Positions 1-13,063 of a DNA stretch of 64,000 bases are shown here, piece by piece. The translations under genes were made by a program, and so were the position numbers. The notes beneath the pieces are model-generated. The model had not been told where the DNA came from. It saw only the letters and a program-made list of their open reading frames with translations, and ran no database searches. Within the stretch, counting starts at the first letter, position 1; each line of letters begins with the position of its first letter. Origin of the DNA: Volvox africanus. Lineage: Eukaryota > Chlorophyta > Chlorophyceae > Chlamydomonadales > Volvocaceae. Where the stretch lies: contig BSDZ01000044.1 of NCBI GenBank assembly GCA_030268105.1, positions 124,001 to 188,000 of the forward strand, given 5' to 3'.

Positions 1-316
1 TATTACGTGATGTACGAACCCTAAACCCTGAGGCAACCGAGTGCTCAACAAAGCCAATAATCAACCCAACCATTCCACTCTACTACTCTCGTATGAGATG
101 TGACCGACTCCGCCGATTATCCCGGCAGTATTCCCCCTTTCACACATACAACCAAAACACACATGCATACCGACACACAAGTACACACAGAGAGATAACC
201 TAAATTGAAAGATATGAGCAAGATCCCACTGACCGCGTACATTCAATCTCTCCCCTACCCCGCCACACACACAAACACCCTTCACCGCAAGCCCCACCCC
301 GTCCCCCAAAACCAAC

Positions 317-3300
317 CTGCGCCGCTTTGAGTCGCTGCCGTACATCCAGGTACGACGATGGCTCGTCCAACATGTAGACGTCCGCTTGCTGGCAGGCCAC
401 CACCGCAATGGCGAAGCGCTGCAGCTCCCCTCCGGACAAGTTCTCGACATTGCGGTCCGTCACCTGATGACATTCCGGCCGGCGATACCGGAGTCACCCA
501 CCACCCCCATCCAGTACGGGACGAACAGGGGGAAGAGGGGGAAGAAAGAGGAGAGGAAGAGGGGTACCCGAACGGAATAGGGAATCCCAGTACTTGTTTG
601 TATTTGCTGGGGTAAAAGACTGAGGAGAGGCGGAAAGATGAAACTCCGGAAAAATTGTAAGTGATGGTGGCAGTGGTAGTAGTCATTACGGGGGAGCGTG
701 GATGACTCTTTGACACACTTTGGGCAGATCATATGCCCTGACCCGAGCGAGCGCATTTAACACAACACCAAGGGAGAGAGGGCGATGCCCTGATGACAGG
801 GCGATGATGCGATGTGATGATTCTATAGAACAAGCCACCACTAGGGAAAATCTGTTAAAATAAATATGCCGTGTGGTATTTCACAAGTGCACGTCGGAAT
901 TGTGTCGGGGAGCAGAGAACGTCGCTGTCGCATAAGGCCCGTGACGCACACTGAGGGCAGATCGCTTTGGAACCCGCCCTTCTGTCTTCCGGGGTTTGTT
1001 GTCGCGTCCCAGCGAAACTGTGCATCGGCGTTGCGTTAAGCGCCGAGCCAGGTTAGAAAAGGACGCACCCTTCCCCCTCCACCACTTGCCCTCTCCCCCC
1101 CTTCCCCTTCCCCTCCTCTGCACTCGCGCACGAGGCGGGTCAGGGGAGTTAGGGTATTAGGGTTTTTCCGAAACAGTCTCACCTGCTCCAGGTCCAGGTC
1201 CCTGAGCAACATGGCCTTGACGTCCCGCTGGTCCTTCTGCTCCAACACCGTCAACACGTTCCCGCGAACAGCCTAAAAGCTCCAGGGAGGACACAGCAGG
1301 GGCAGGAGGAGAGACATCACCAGGAGGGTGGATACCATCAAACCAATTTAACCAAACATCAAGATGAGCAGGAGGACAGTCCAAGGAAGGAAAGGAAAGA
1401 GCACGGCAAGTGATAAGAGGGGATGGTATTCAGGGGCTAAGGACTCCCGCCGCACGTGGAACGTGATGTTTCGCTGGTTTCGGATCATTAGGGTGTTTGC
1501 CGGGTAGGGGTGGGGGCTAGGCATATCTGGAGATCGGGATGTACTCCGGAGGTATGTACTTTTCAGGGCTGCGCCGCGAGGATCAGACAACCATTTTTTA
1601 GCCATTAGGATACGAAAAGTGAGGAGGGTCACTTGAGCATGAATGCGTGTCCGTACAGCAGTGAAGGTGCTAATGGTTGATTGTGTATCGCGGACGTCAC
1701 GGAGGACGTCGGGGTATACCCCACCGGGCCGAAGGGCGGTAGCCGGGCACAAGAGGCAACCCCTCACCGCGATCGAGTTATGAAGCCCACTACTTTGGCG
1801 TCCCAGCGAAACTGTGCATCGGCGTTGCGTTAATGCGCCGAGCCAGGTTAGAAAGGACGCACTGACAGCAGTTGCAGAAGGCGAGCTAGTTCCGTTCCCC
1901 TGGTTAACCCTTACGTTCATGATCTAATACATTCTGGACCGCTGGTAAAGCTTGAAAACCATCGCCATGAATGTGGTGTACTACGCCCTGCCTTGGAATG
2001 CCGCACTTCCCAAGGAAAACATGCCGTACCTTAGGGATATGGTCGACGTATTGGGGCTTGATAATGGCCTTCAGGTTGTCCTCCAGGACGCGGGTGAAGT
2101 AGTTTTGGAGCTCCGAGCCGCGGAAGTACGTCAAGATCTCTTGCCAGTCCGGGGGATTCTGGATGAGGGGAAGTGGACGAGCGTGCTTTACCGGGCATCA
2201 GCGGAAGGGCGAGTGACGAAGGATGATAAAACGGAATTAACGGTCAGGTAAGTCTCCCCATCTTCCCAACCCTCTCCTTTTCCCCTTCATTCCCGTCCCC
2301 TCCCCAAGGCCTCTAGTACACGTTATTACGGTTTCTGTTGCCTTAATATAATGCCTTATATTTTCTGCTTCCATTCGTGGCGGCCTTGGCGGCTACTAAG
2401 TTCGCGTTCAAACGTTTTCACCTTCCCTACCTCGGGCATCGTCCTCAAAATCCATCGCGGCTAATGAAATCATAGTTCATCATAGTAGCGCCTCTACAGT
2501 AGCAATACCATGTCTCATTTATTCGTCTTATTCCCTCGCCTTCTCCTCCCTTTTCACCCACTTACCGTGAACCTGCCCAGATTGGGTTTGAGCTTCCCCG
2601 CCAGCACCTTAAGGGCGGTGGACTTCCCGATGCCGTTGGTCCCCACCAAGCCCAGCACCTGTCCTGGTCGGGGCATGGGCAGCCTGGCGGAAGGAGGAGG
2701 GAGGATGCAGAGGATGCAGCGTGAGATGACCACCTGGACTAGCGTTTTATGTACATGAATTAATTTTAAAAGATAACTGACGGTTTAATTGCTGGGTTGG
2801 GAACGACTGAAACCCCGAATTTCAAATCAGGATTCCTCAGGGATTGAGGCCATCATCCGGGTCAGTGGGGGCACGGAACAAAAGGAGCAACCAGTAAATC
2901 CGAGACCGAGGGGAGGGCGTATGGTCCAGCCGTATTTAAGGACGACACGCCTCCGTGTCCCTCTCCCTCACCTGTGTAATTTGAAGGAGTTGGGGCCGTA
3001 TCGGTGAGTGGTCTCCTTCTCCAGGTCCTTGGGAAGGTTGATGATCATGATGGCCTCGAAAGGACATTTCTGTGGTCATGCACAAGTTGAGTGGAGGGGT
3101 GACGAGGAGTTGACCGGGGATAGCCACCAGAGCCGAGCTCGTCTGCAAAACCCATACACTTGAGAAACAGTACGTGAGATGACACAGATGAACGCCTTTC
3201 CTCCCGCCTACTTCGTGCGGTCCATTATGACAACGGAACGGAGACTGGGTACAGGTACCAGATCGGGAACCAGGGGAAAGCCCGCCCGTGAGGGGTTGAG

Positions 3301-5397
3301 CCTGAGAATCCTATTCAGGCGATTCCTACAGGACGAGTCCCTGAATATGCCGTGTAGTATCAAGTAAATTGAAAAATCGAAAGACAACAAGATATTGGTA
3401 GTCGTGCGGGGAATGGTGGCTCCCGGCCTCAGTCTCCTGACGCTTTCGCTCATGTTTAAATGGTGTCCCAAGCGAAGGGCCCGCGTGAGAGAATTTGGGC
3501 GCTTAAGTGGGTCTGGACTGAGGTCGTGCTGCCGCCGTCACTGCTTCTGCTGTTGCTGCCTCTCTGCCGCCGCCAGTACCATCACCACCAACAACCACTC
3601 CAGCTGCAGCTGCGACAAACCGCTGCAGCGCGGTGCCGTGTTTCAGTTTGCTGCTGCTCCAGATCTCCACGACAACGTTGCCACCTGGTTTGAAGAGTTG
3701 AGTTCCCACCCACGGGGGGAATAAATTTTTATGACCCGTACCACCGGCGGTTGTAATCATGAACCCGCACTGCTACGCCCGTATGAAGGGGAGCCCCTCT
3801 ATAAGGGAGCCTGGGGCGAATCCGCCCTCATGATGGCGCTGCTGCTGAGGCACTGCTGCTGCTTCAGAAGCTGCTGAGACCCCAGCTCTGGGGTGTGGCC
3901 GCCACGTGACCCCAAGCCTTTCCTCCCGCATATGCACGTGTCTGACATGACCCCCCATCGGCCGTTGATCGTGACGTGGCAGGCAACAAACATACGTCCG
4001 CACGTGTGTCTCAGTCTACTCAGCACTGCCTCGGCATTTTATGGAGCACTGCGGCTGTCGCGACTGCTGCCATTCAGGTAAACCGATCTCCCGCCAATGC
4101 TGATGCAATTATCGCTGCACGAATGCTACTGCGGGTGCCTTGCGATGGGCATTGCATTAGGAGTTCATGACGGTGCACTGCCGGCCGACGCTGCCGCCGT
4201 TGGAAGGCTAGCGCAGCGTAGGCTGCCACGTGGCTGGCAGTAATAGGCAGGCAAGCAGCCCCGAGAAGGTCAAAGCCGAAGTAGCCATAATCACGTTGTC
4301 TGTTGAGGTTGCTGAGGCTGCTACTGCCGCCAATGCTAGTGGGCAAGTTGCCAGCTCGTTACTGCAACGAGCGCTGCCAGGCGACTGAAGCGATCTGGAC
4401 GACATGGATTGGTGTCATGACGTCCGTGCCCGCCTCGTGCCGACCCTGACGGTGTAATGGCCAGCCGCGTCCAATCACAGCGAGATTGGACGCGGTAAAC
4501 CACTGCAGTGCCTCCTGGTTAATAATGCTGCCGCTGTCAAGCGTGTGCCCCGAAGAAATGGGCTGCGCCCTCCGCCCTACACCGTCGCTTTTTCCCCACA
4601 GCCGTTCATTCCCTTGTGCAGCTGTTTGCCCTTGCCAGAGTCGCCGCGACAGTCCGCCGTCACCAGGTGCTGAGCATACTGGTGTCGCTTTCGATAGGAC
4701 AATTATATTGACAGTGGCTCGGATACAATTGCTCGTTGCGAGGACTGTCGTTGAGTTTCTGTCGGCATCTAGTCCATGTCTTCCCCGAAAAAAACACGTA
4801 CAGGGCTCACTTTGGGGAAGCTGCTAAGAGCAGCCAAGGCTAAGTTTACAAGACGTAAGCTAAAAACTTTGGTTTAACAATGCCAGAAGTCGTCTTAGTC
4901 CGCTGCAGAGGAGGTGGTCCCAGGTCAAAGGCCAGCTCTTAAGCACCTGGAGGATGACGGCCCCGTTCGGGTCGACCTCATCCCCTTACCTTCACACAGA
5001 TACCGCAACCGATGCAAAGTTCCTCCGAAATCAGCGCAATTTTGGTAGTAGGCAAAACCTCAATGCAAAGCTTGCCTGCGGCGCGTTGGTAGATGGATGG
5101 AGTGTCGGCGCTGTCATAAGCTGGGTAGCTGAGCCCCAGTTACTTACCAACTTTGACGACGGGGCAGCTCTTCTTGCATTCCTGTCGGCACTTCTTGGGC
5201 TTACACCTGCACCGGCAATAACGCGCGTAATTGACGAGCCGCCTGAGTACTCGCCCGAACGACACTGCTAATTGCCAAGTAGTTCCGAAGTCGATGTCTA
5301 GCGTGCCGTTAAGTACGTACTTGTCCTCGCTAACGATGGCGATACGCGTCAGCGTCTCCTCGCCGCCCTTGCGGTCCTCGCCCTTTTTGGGCGGCAT
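317..5397 (-). CDS. ABCE1: ABCE1/RLI1 ribosome-recycling ATPase, N-terminal half (3' part beyond window)
   Basis: ABCE1 is a cytosolic Fe-S ABC ATPase that splits ribosomes after termination. Eight exons, in transcript order: 5321-5397, 5148-5206, 4990-5075, 2972-3069, 2566-2683, 2030-2158, 1183-1272, 317-463. Phases agree and together they encode 268 residues. The start is the ATG at 5397 (MPPKKGED). Exons 2-4 carry the two cysteine clusters of the ferredoxin-like domain ([18 protein letters not shown], then [11 protein letters not shown] and KCPFEA). Exon 5 has the first Walker A (GTNGIGKST). Exon 6 carries [19 protein letters not shown]. Exon 8 holds the signature [10 protein letters not shown] and Walker B with [11 protein letters not shown]. 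The second nucleotide-binding domain must lie left of base 1. The exon 8 donor (gttggt) is weak, but the family sequence breaks there. Intron 3 is unusually long, about 1.9 kb. Identity is very secure; the exact exon edges are inference. Confidence 0.96.
1004..1068. repeat. 65-bp direct repeat, copy A
   Basis: Nearly identical to 1798-1862 (small indels only). Both copies lie in ABCE1 introns, on either side of exon 7. The copies share gcgtcccagcgaaactgtgc and end in ggacgcac. Confidence 0.9.
1798..1862. repeat. 65-bp direct repeat, copy B
   Basis: Second copy of the repeat at 1004-1068, same orientation, about 730 bp away, in the ABCE1 intron between exons 6 and 7. Confidence 0.9.
3070..4989 (-). 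other. Long intron 3 of ABCE1
   Basis: About 1.9 kb separates the exon ending at ICVK from the exon starting KCPFEA. It is rich in CTG/CAG-like triplets (about 3530-3620 and 3830-3880). I see no open frame that looks conserved on either strand, so short frames here are treated as chance. Confidence 0.8.
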
Positions 5398-6583
5398 CCT
5401 CAAACAATTGCTGAACTACTTATGTGCTGATATTAATAATCATAAAATTGACAAAAGTTGTTCAGTCTTATGCGCAGCACCGTCAACTAGAATTATTGCC
5501 CGACCACCAGCTTAGAGAAATATTTGAGCAGCGGCCCGGGCAGATGCTGGTGCGTTATGCCCGTAACCCGCAGGGAAAGAGGTCGCCATTACGATAGGTG
5601 CGTGTGAAGAAGGCAACGCGATGCCGTATTACGATGTACGATGCTGACTTTCAAAGGATTCGTTGCACTCGCTCTAACTGCACGGATGTGTTATAAGTTG
5701 CTTTGGTATGCTCTATAGTGAAATTGTGAATTATCTTGCTGTTGGATGGAGTTTGTTGGGAATCGTGCGCAATGTTTGTTATAAAGTCGTTAGTCTGTGG
5801 ACGTATGTACGAGAGCGTGCCCTTACGAACAGCTGTCTGAACTCCTGGGTGGATACAAGTGAATTCGGATTGAGGGATACGTGGAAGCATGTTTAGAGGC
5901 TCCAGACGATTACGGTTCCGGGGAGGTTGGCGAGGATCACCGCAAATACTCAAGTCGTCACCCGAATACGATATGCGGAGATTCTCAGAAGTATACTAGC
6001 CCTGGAAACTTTCATCCGGTCGGAATTAAGTCAGGGCACACGCTCGTCCCCCGATCCTACGGCAAACCTCACTCGAATCCATACGCCATATAGTTCCCCG
6101 CCGTCACACATCAAACATGACAGGTTGATTGAGGTTGGTGGTGCGTTACCTCCGGAAAAATATGCGCATGTAGTGGAATATCCCAGGACAGTTTTTCACA
6201 GGGGTTCACCCCTGGTGTTTTGGTGATTTACATATATGGTCACCTCCAACCTTACATGCAAGTACAGTTACCCTGTTGGCCATGTGATGTGTTGTGAGGT
6301 CGCACGAGCTTGTAAAGACAGGAGAACTGCGATATGCGGAGGATTTCATGTACGATTGCAGTGTGTTTGAACTATCACAGCACACGATTCGCGCACCGCA
6401 GAAACATGAAGCACAAGATAACGTAAGCGTTACAATATCTTTATCTTACTAAATTTATTGCTTATACCGTAAGAACGTCCTGTGCACACACACTGGGCGA
6501 AACAGTTTCAAGTGAACTTAGAGGCGGAGCATAGGCATTTGATTATAAAAAGTACATTACTTGTTAGAAATTTTTCATATGCA
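5398..6583. other. Intergenic region between divergent genes
   Basis: About 1.2 kb between the ABCE1 start and the start of the unrecognised plus-strand gene. No convincing exon. It is moderately AT-rich and should contain both promoters, but I can place no specific site. Confidence 0.6.
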
Positions 6584-9500
6584 ATGTTTTCGCTGCCGCG
6601 AAAGCGGCGTGTGGACATCGAGGACAACGGGACGAGCGATGAGGATGAATGGCACGTGGGATACGCGGAGGACATCGATGAACAGCGAGCGGAACTGCTG
6701 CGTCGCTTGGATTCCAAGGCAAGACCGTCTAAGGACCTTTGTCTAAGTATGGGATGGGCACGCCTATCCCTCCCCGTGTAGACCATATCAGGAATTCACG
6801 GTATACTGAGGCAGCTAGCTTTTTATGTCGATAGATTATATACGTAGTATACATGGCTCAAACATTAGTCCCTTCCTTTCCGTTAATACCACACAGGCCG
6901 CCGGTCCCACCAAACTGGTCAATCCGTGGGTGACTCCTATAGGTACGACACACATTCCCCAGTCGACTCCAGATGTGTGAACGCTGCTACGATTACGCCC
7001 TTCAACTGTGCTCAATCGTGTACTCCTCTTCCGCATTCCCCCCTTGCAAACGTGTTCGTTTATTTCAGTTTGCCTGATTGCATCTCTTGGTATCCATATT
7101 GCGCGGCTATTGCATTCCCTAATGCCGTGAGGAAGTGCAGCTCTTATGGGGCCCTCCCTCTGCTTGCTTAACACCATGAACGATAGTTGCTCAATATAAT
7201 ACTAGTGGTTTCATTTGGCGATTTGGGTCACGCTGGATTTTCTTCGTAGGAATATTAAAACTTTAAAGCCCTATTCCTTGTTGCATTCAGTCCTCCTTTG
7301 CGTGATGCAAAATGCTGTGTCACTGATGTCATGCTGTCGTCCCTCCGGTCCCTATCGCTTCCGGCTTGGTCGCTTCGCATAAAGCAGGGCCGTCTCCGGA
7401 CGATATTCCTCATGGCGCCCTGGCTCTAGATGTCAGTGTGCACCATCTGGTAAGGGGCCATTGGGCGCTAAGAAAACCCGGAGACCTGGCCTGATGCAGA
7501 CCCGAAATAAACTGAAAGAACTCCCACTGACCCAAATCGACCCATCATTGCTGTGAAGCAGCACCCTGGCGGTGAAGATGGTCGGGGATTAAGCCGTCTG
7601 ATGGCTGATGGTTGCTACGGAGACTTTGCCGCTACCAATGGCGATGCCGGCAAGAGCAGCTGTGGCGATTGTTATGATGAGGACGTGGTGTCGCCGGCCG
7701 GGTTAGGGGACCTGATGGGCCGGCAGCAGCAGCAACAGCAGCAATCGACGTCAGAGTTGCTGCGGCGCGACCTCCAAGACCAGCAGCCGTGGTCAGCAGT
7801 TGGGACCGCAGCGGGGGGGGTACTGGCGGCGACTCAGGTGGGTCAGGTGTTGTTTGAGGTGCGATGCTGCATACTAGGCATGGGACATGGGGAATGAGTT
7901 GACAAGGGGCGGGGTTAACGATGGGTCACAGGAGCCCCCTTTTTCGGTTGGGACAATTGCCTGGACGATCAGAAACTGTCTTGGACTTATAACGTCTGGA
8001 CGGAGGTGGAGATTGGGGGTGGGCCTCAGCGGCAGGGATTAAGGATGTTTGGTAAGAAGTGAAGGTTAGAAGCGCGGATGAGCAAACGAGTCCGCCAGTC
8101 GTGGAAAACATACGGCGTTGTCGTTGGCAGCTTGGGGGCGGGCAACGCAGGAGATTCGAGGTTAAGGACTGCGGCGTCGCCGTCATCACCGGACTCCAGA
8201 TGCAAGCACTGCCAATGACGTCCACTGGCGTACCACTAAATATCGGTAGGAACCGCGGTTAGATTTCTTGTAACATCTGGGTACACCCGCACAGGGCCTC
8301 AAGTGCGGCCCCAGCGGCAGCAGCGACCACAGCGCGGGCGGTGCCGGACCCAGTGCCCTGCAAAATGGAAGAAATGCAACGACTGCGACGACGATGACGC
8401 CCGTGGCGGCTGCCAGCGGACACGGTGGCGATGGTCCTACGGATTGTCGCTCCATCGGACATGGCGGCGTCGGCGTCGGCGTCAGCGTCGGTGGGGAGGG
8501 CGGCCATACTGTTGTCACAACCGTGGCGAGCCCGTACGCCGCGCTCCTGGTCACACCAGGCGGCGGTGGTGTGGAACGTCGCGGCTGCGGTGGCGGGCAG
8601 CTGGGCTCTGTCGCTCCTGGCCGGACTCTCCCGTCGCCTCGGGCGCCACGCTTAGGCCCCAACTGGAGCAGCAGCTCCCGCGGCGCGCAGCGGACGTCGC
8701 GTGGGGGACTTGGTGGCCTGGTATCTCTTCCTCACCCTGGGAGCTCTCAGAAGAGCAAGAAGGCCAAATTCGTTATCCGCGAGTCGCCCAACCCTTCGCC
8801 TGCCACTGCGACCGGGCATCAGCCACAACCGCGGCACCCGCTCCCGCATCATCACCAGCATCACCAGCACCAGCATCACCAGCATCACCACCACCACCAC
8901 TATCACCACCACCAGCATAAACAGCATGAAATGACCGATGGCATGTCTCAAGGGAATATGGCTTTGGCAGGCACAGCGGGCGGGAATGAGGGTAGCGGCG
9001 GCGATGTGGCGACGGAGGCGACCCGGCGGGCAGGGCCCTCCGCCGCGATCCATCAGCCGCACGAGGGCATAAGTGCCGGAGGACTGGCGGGTGTGTTGGG
9101 GGGTTGGGTTGGATGCGGTAGAGAGCGGCAGACGATGGATCGACGGTCCGGAGACTGGTTCCGTTACTTTCCAGTCCCATGGAAGACCCCCTTTCCCGCG
9201 GAAGGGAAGGAATCCGGAGGAGGGGAAAGCAACGAACCCGAGTTGTTCTTTATGAACCTCTGGCGCCCCCGTCTTCTCCGTGCTGCCAGTCTGCTAAGGC
9301 TCGCTGGGGAAATTGCAACGTGATGCCCGCCTCCTCCATCACTGACCTGCCGAATTCACTATCGCACTCTGCAGTGACCTTCGCGTTCCTAACTACCGAG
9401 AAACCCTCCTCTTCTGTTTGGCCCTCAGTGCAGCCCTACTGGGTTGTGGACCTCCGCCTCCACCGCCAGGCTCCGCCGCCAAGGCCCCCATCGGCAGCAC

Positions 9501-11531
9501 ACCAATCGGCCGCCACCTGCAGCGGGTCGTCGTTCCCGCGCCGCTGACCGCACCCGGCAAAACCCGCAGCGCCAACACAGCCGGTCGGGCCGTCGGCGAT
9601 CTTAGCGGCAACGCCCGGCCCGCACCCCTCACCCCCGGCCCTATCACCGCCGCTGCCACAGGCAGGACTAGCCAGGCCAGGCCGCACGCCACTCCGCCAG
9701 GCACTCCACCGTTGGCGATGCTGGTAGCGACGGGCGCTCCTGACACCGAGTGTGCGATGGCGCCAGCTGATTTCTCATGTAAGCGGGGGCCGGTTGCAGC
9801 TCCAGCCACCACACCACTACAGACCACGCGTGCGCGTGTGAGCTCTGCGCCGCCATCGCTTCGGGAGCTGCTCCACGCGCCAGCGCCGCTACCGCCACCA
9901 AGCTCGGTGCTTCGCGTCACGGTCGCAGTCGCCACTCCGGGGTCTGGTCGACGTGAGGAAGGTTGCCTTCGGCGTCTGGAGGTGGTAAGCAATGGCGAGC
10001 CGCACAGCGCACTCCTGAGTCCAGGGCAGGGTGAGGCGGATAGCAGCATTCACCCATTGCATCGACACCAACAGCACCAGGCTGTTAGAGAAGAACAATT
10101 GAAACTGCCGCAGCCATTGCAGAAGCAACAGGAGCAAGATCAGCAGAAGCCGCATCAGGAGCAGCAAGAGCAGGAAGGGCAGCACGACCGGGATCGCTCC
10201 AATCCTCGGGACCTTATGGACCAACAGTCGCACCGTCAGAAGGAGTTCCTGCAGGGGCTGGGGCGGCCGCCGCCGCCGCCGGCGCTCACTATCGGCCGGC
10301 GCACCAGCGTCGGTGGCGGCCGAGGGGGACCTACGAACGGGGGGGGCCTGCAGGGCCGATTGCAGGTAATAAGGCGGCGGCGTGAAGCACCAACCATAGG
10401 AAAGCTGACGGAGTATCGCGCTTCGACTCTTTATTCCGAACTCGTTCGCTCTCCCTCACCCACTGGAGGATGAGGTTGCGGCTTTGCGCGCGTGGTAGCG
10501 CATAGGGCCCAAAGGCCAACGGAGAGGCAACGGGTTGTGGAATGGTTGGGGTTAGGGCTGGGACATGCCACCACATTCAACGCCTTTTCCATGCAGCGCT
10601 TCTTAAGGTTTCTTAAGAGCTTTAGGGTAGGCTTAGTTTTTCCTAAATCCTAAAAGCCTTTTCCATTTCCTATTCGTTACGTGCTTTATTACTTTTTAAT
10701 AGGGATGTGGCAATGTGGTTTGACCTCCCCCCATCACCAGGCCGTCCTGGCCAACCTCAAGATCGCGTTCGACCGGGAAGCAGAGATCGCCATGTCCTGT
10801 AGACCGCAATCACCACCGTCTGGTAAGTTATAGTGTACAACATTCTTTTAGGGTACAGTGCAGGGTAGTTACATTCCCTCCCTTCCTGAACACCGGTCTC
10901 CTCGTCTTGCCTCATCGTAGGAAGCCTTTTGGTAGAGGTGTCCAGCCGGACACGGGAGGCACATTTGACGAAAGCGGTCTGTAAAGTACGGCAAAGATAT
11001 GATGACGCCGCTGAAGGTACATCAGCTGCAGGCGCTGGGCGCCGGGTATTGTCTGTGCCGGATGCAGCGGCGGCCATGGCGGCGCAGCCCCTGTTGCAGC
11101 CGCAGCCACGGGTAGGTCAACAGGTGCACGTGTTTCTAGACTCAAAACGTGGCGACTGGGGCATTGAACCAGGGGATAACCTGCTTGTTCTGCAGCCGTA
11201 CAACGTGTTGCGCCTCTCAAGGAATGGCGTGCAGGCGCCTGTAACAGGGCCTGATGCACGGACTCTTGCGGAAGGATCGGGAGGGTCAGGACGATTGGAA
11301 GGAGGCTTTGGTGAGGGCGAAGTTGGTGTGGCCATACCGTGCAAAGGCGGGGTGGATTTGGGGTTGTCGGGGAGCAGCGGTTGGGTCAACCGGACTGCAG
11401 CGATGGAGACCGGGTGTGATGGCGGCGGGCAGGGGTGGGGAGAGACTGCTTTCTCAGGGGCGGGGGAATCTAGTGAGGAGCTGGTCGTGTTGGCGCACGT
11501 AACCCGCAGGTACGGCAGTGCTGTGTCATGA
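6584..11531 (+). CDS. Unrecognised low-complexity protein, multi-exon
   Basis: I do not recognise this protein. Probable exons: 6584-6718, 7559-7837, 8295 to about 9090, 9429-10365, 10741-10822, 10921-11531 (TGA). The first exon opens MFSLPRKRRVDIEDNG and is acidic. It would end at a GC donor (AAG|GCAAGA). The middle exons are Gly, Ala, Pro, Gln and His rich, with a His-rich run near 8850-8930 and Gln-rich runs near 7725-7745 and 10060-10180. The last two exons join in phase and look more ordered (AVLANLKIAFDREAEIA, then LLVEVSSRTREAHLTKAV and HVFLDSKRGDWGIEPGDNLL). If the family can be found at all, it will be through this C-terminal block. The boundary between the 8295 and 9429 exons is unresolved. 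A plus-strand gene here is likely; its function is unknown. Confidence 0.6.
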
Positions 11532-13063
11532 TGTACGCATGACGTTGCAAATTCCTCACCAACGGCCCACTAACCTGGGTGCAGAGTGACCCTGCTTCTC
11601 CCTGGTTGAGGGACGCCCTCATCCACTCCAATCGATCTGAACATGTATTCGATGGGTTCCGCACTCAGGTTGGCTCATCTAGTATGTCATACTGTTCGGA
11701 TGTTGTGTCAGTGGAAGCCAAGATCCTCAATATAACTGTGCAGCGGCCAGGAAGGGCTGTCAGGTGGGCTAGCGGCAAATGGTGTACACAGAAGAGCGAG
11801 TGAAGAGTGCAACTCCTCAACAAGGGTGAAGGAGCTTCTCAGATGGGGGCAACACCTGGTTCCGTAGGACACAATTTTTACAGCTCAAATTCTAATTTTA
11901 CTTGTCACACAAGGAAGCGAAGAAACGGATTCTGTCACTTTACACCCCGATCGTGATACATCACATCGTCACATTTCACAGCTCAATAAACGCAACGGAC
12001 ATTACGTGGTGGTCTGGAGGAGGAGATGCCGAGCTGCCACAGCAGCCGCTGGTCTAAAGCACACAAGCTTCCTACCCACTCCCCTTCCAAACCCCTAACT
12101 TTACCGAAAGCACCGCGCATTTCTACCATCTACACCTCTCACTGAGGCCTCCCGAGGCCGCCGTTCGCATGAATTCTTCTCGAGCCATGGCAATGCAAAA
12201 ACAGCAAACCCACGGACTTGCGCAGCGTCCAGGCATGGACGTGGACCTCCTCTGCACGCCCAGAGCTGTGAGAGCACACATGAGCAACATACCAGGGGCT
12301 TCGCGCCTCATCCAAATCCAATGTCGGCCGAACGTCCGCCCAAAGGAATTTGATTTATGTTGAATGCATGCATTACCCAGCAGACGCGGCACGGATGAAA
12401 GGGATTTATTGGTAAGCCGCACGCATGTGCATCCGGACGGCGGAAACTTCATTGTAGCGATGGAGATGGAAGGAGCCGGCGCCGTGCGTCGCAATACAGA
12501 CGCAGCCCTTCACCCGCCCCCCTACTGCAAATCTCGGTCCTCTGGACCCGGCAAGGCGCCATACGGGCGCATCACGCTAGCTGCATGCTGTGTAACGCCT
12601 TTTTGATATGACACTAAAATCTTCAAATCAGTACTGCACACATACGAACAAGGCAAGAGACGCGCAAAATTCACGGACGGATGGCGAACACGCAATGCGA
12701 TGCGCGCGACTTCTTCAATGCGCACGGCTTCTTCAAGCACTCTGCCGCTGCAAGCGTAATGCATGAGATCATCCCCCGCCATGCGCGACGTTCACAAGTC
12801 CGCCTTTCATTTATCAAACCCATCGTTGCACATTTAGGCACGCTCACATACGTACACATACCCCACACCAGCGGCCGAATTGTCACCCCCTCCAATGCTC
12901 CGCTGAACTTCGGGCGATGTGCAACCAACAGCCCAGACCCTCGAACAGTTAGAGCGACAAAACCAGCAAGCGCGCCATGAACACAGGTGGTGCGCAACGC
13001 AGCCCGATAGCACACTTGTCGCCACCGAATCGGAGGCGAACAGACGGGCAGGGGGAAGGGAAA
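11532..13063. other. Convergent intergenic region
   Basis: Between the 3' ends of the unrecognised plus gene and the minus-strand Alba gene. No family-like exon was seen. TTACA at 11940-11944 could be the Alba polyadenylation signal (TGTAA on the minus strand). Confidence 0.5.

Noticed and set aside
781..826. ctgatgacagggcgatg as a second hammerhead
   Set aside because: Contains CTGATGA but no GAAA or stem III in position; it is just a short CCCTG/CAGGG hairpin.
1348..1920. A 190-residue minus-strand frame
   Set aside because: It lies in an ABCE1 intron, overlaps the repeat at 1798-1862 and has no family resemblance.
8186..9180. Pro/Ala/Val-rich frames on the minus strand opposite the unrecognised plus gene
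   Set aside because: Low-complexity shadows with no motif and no splice support.
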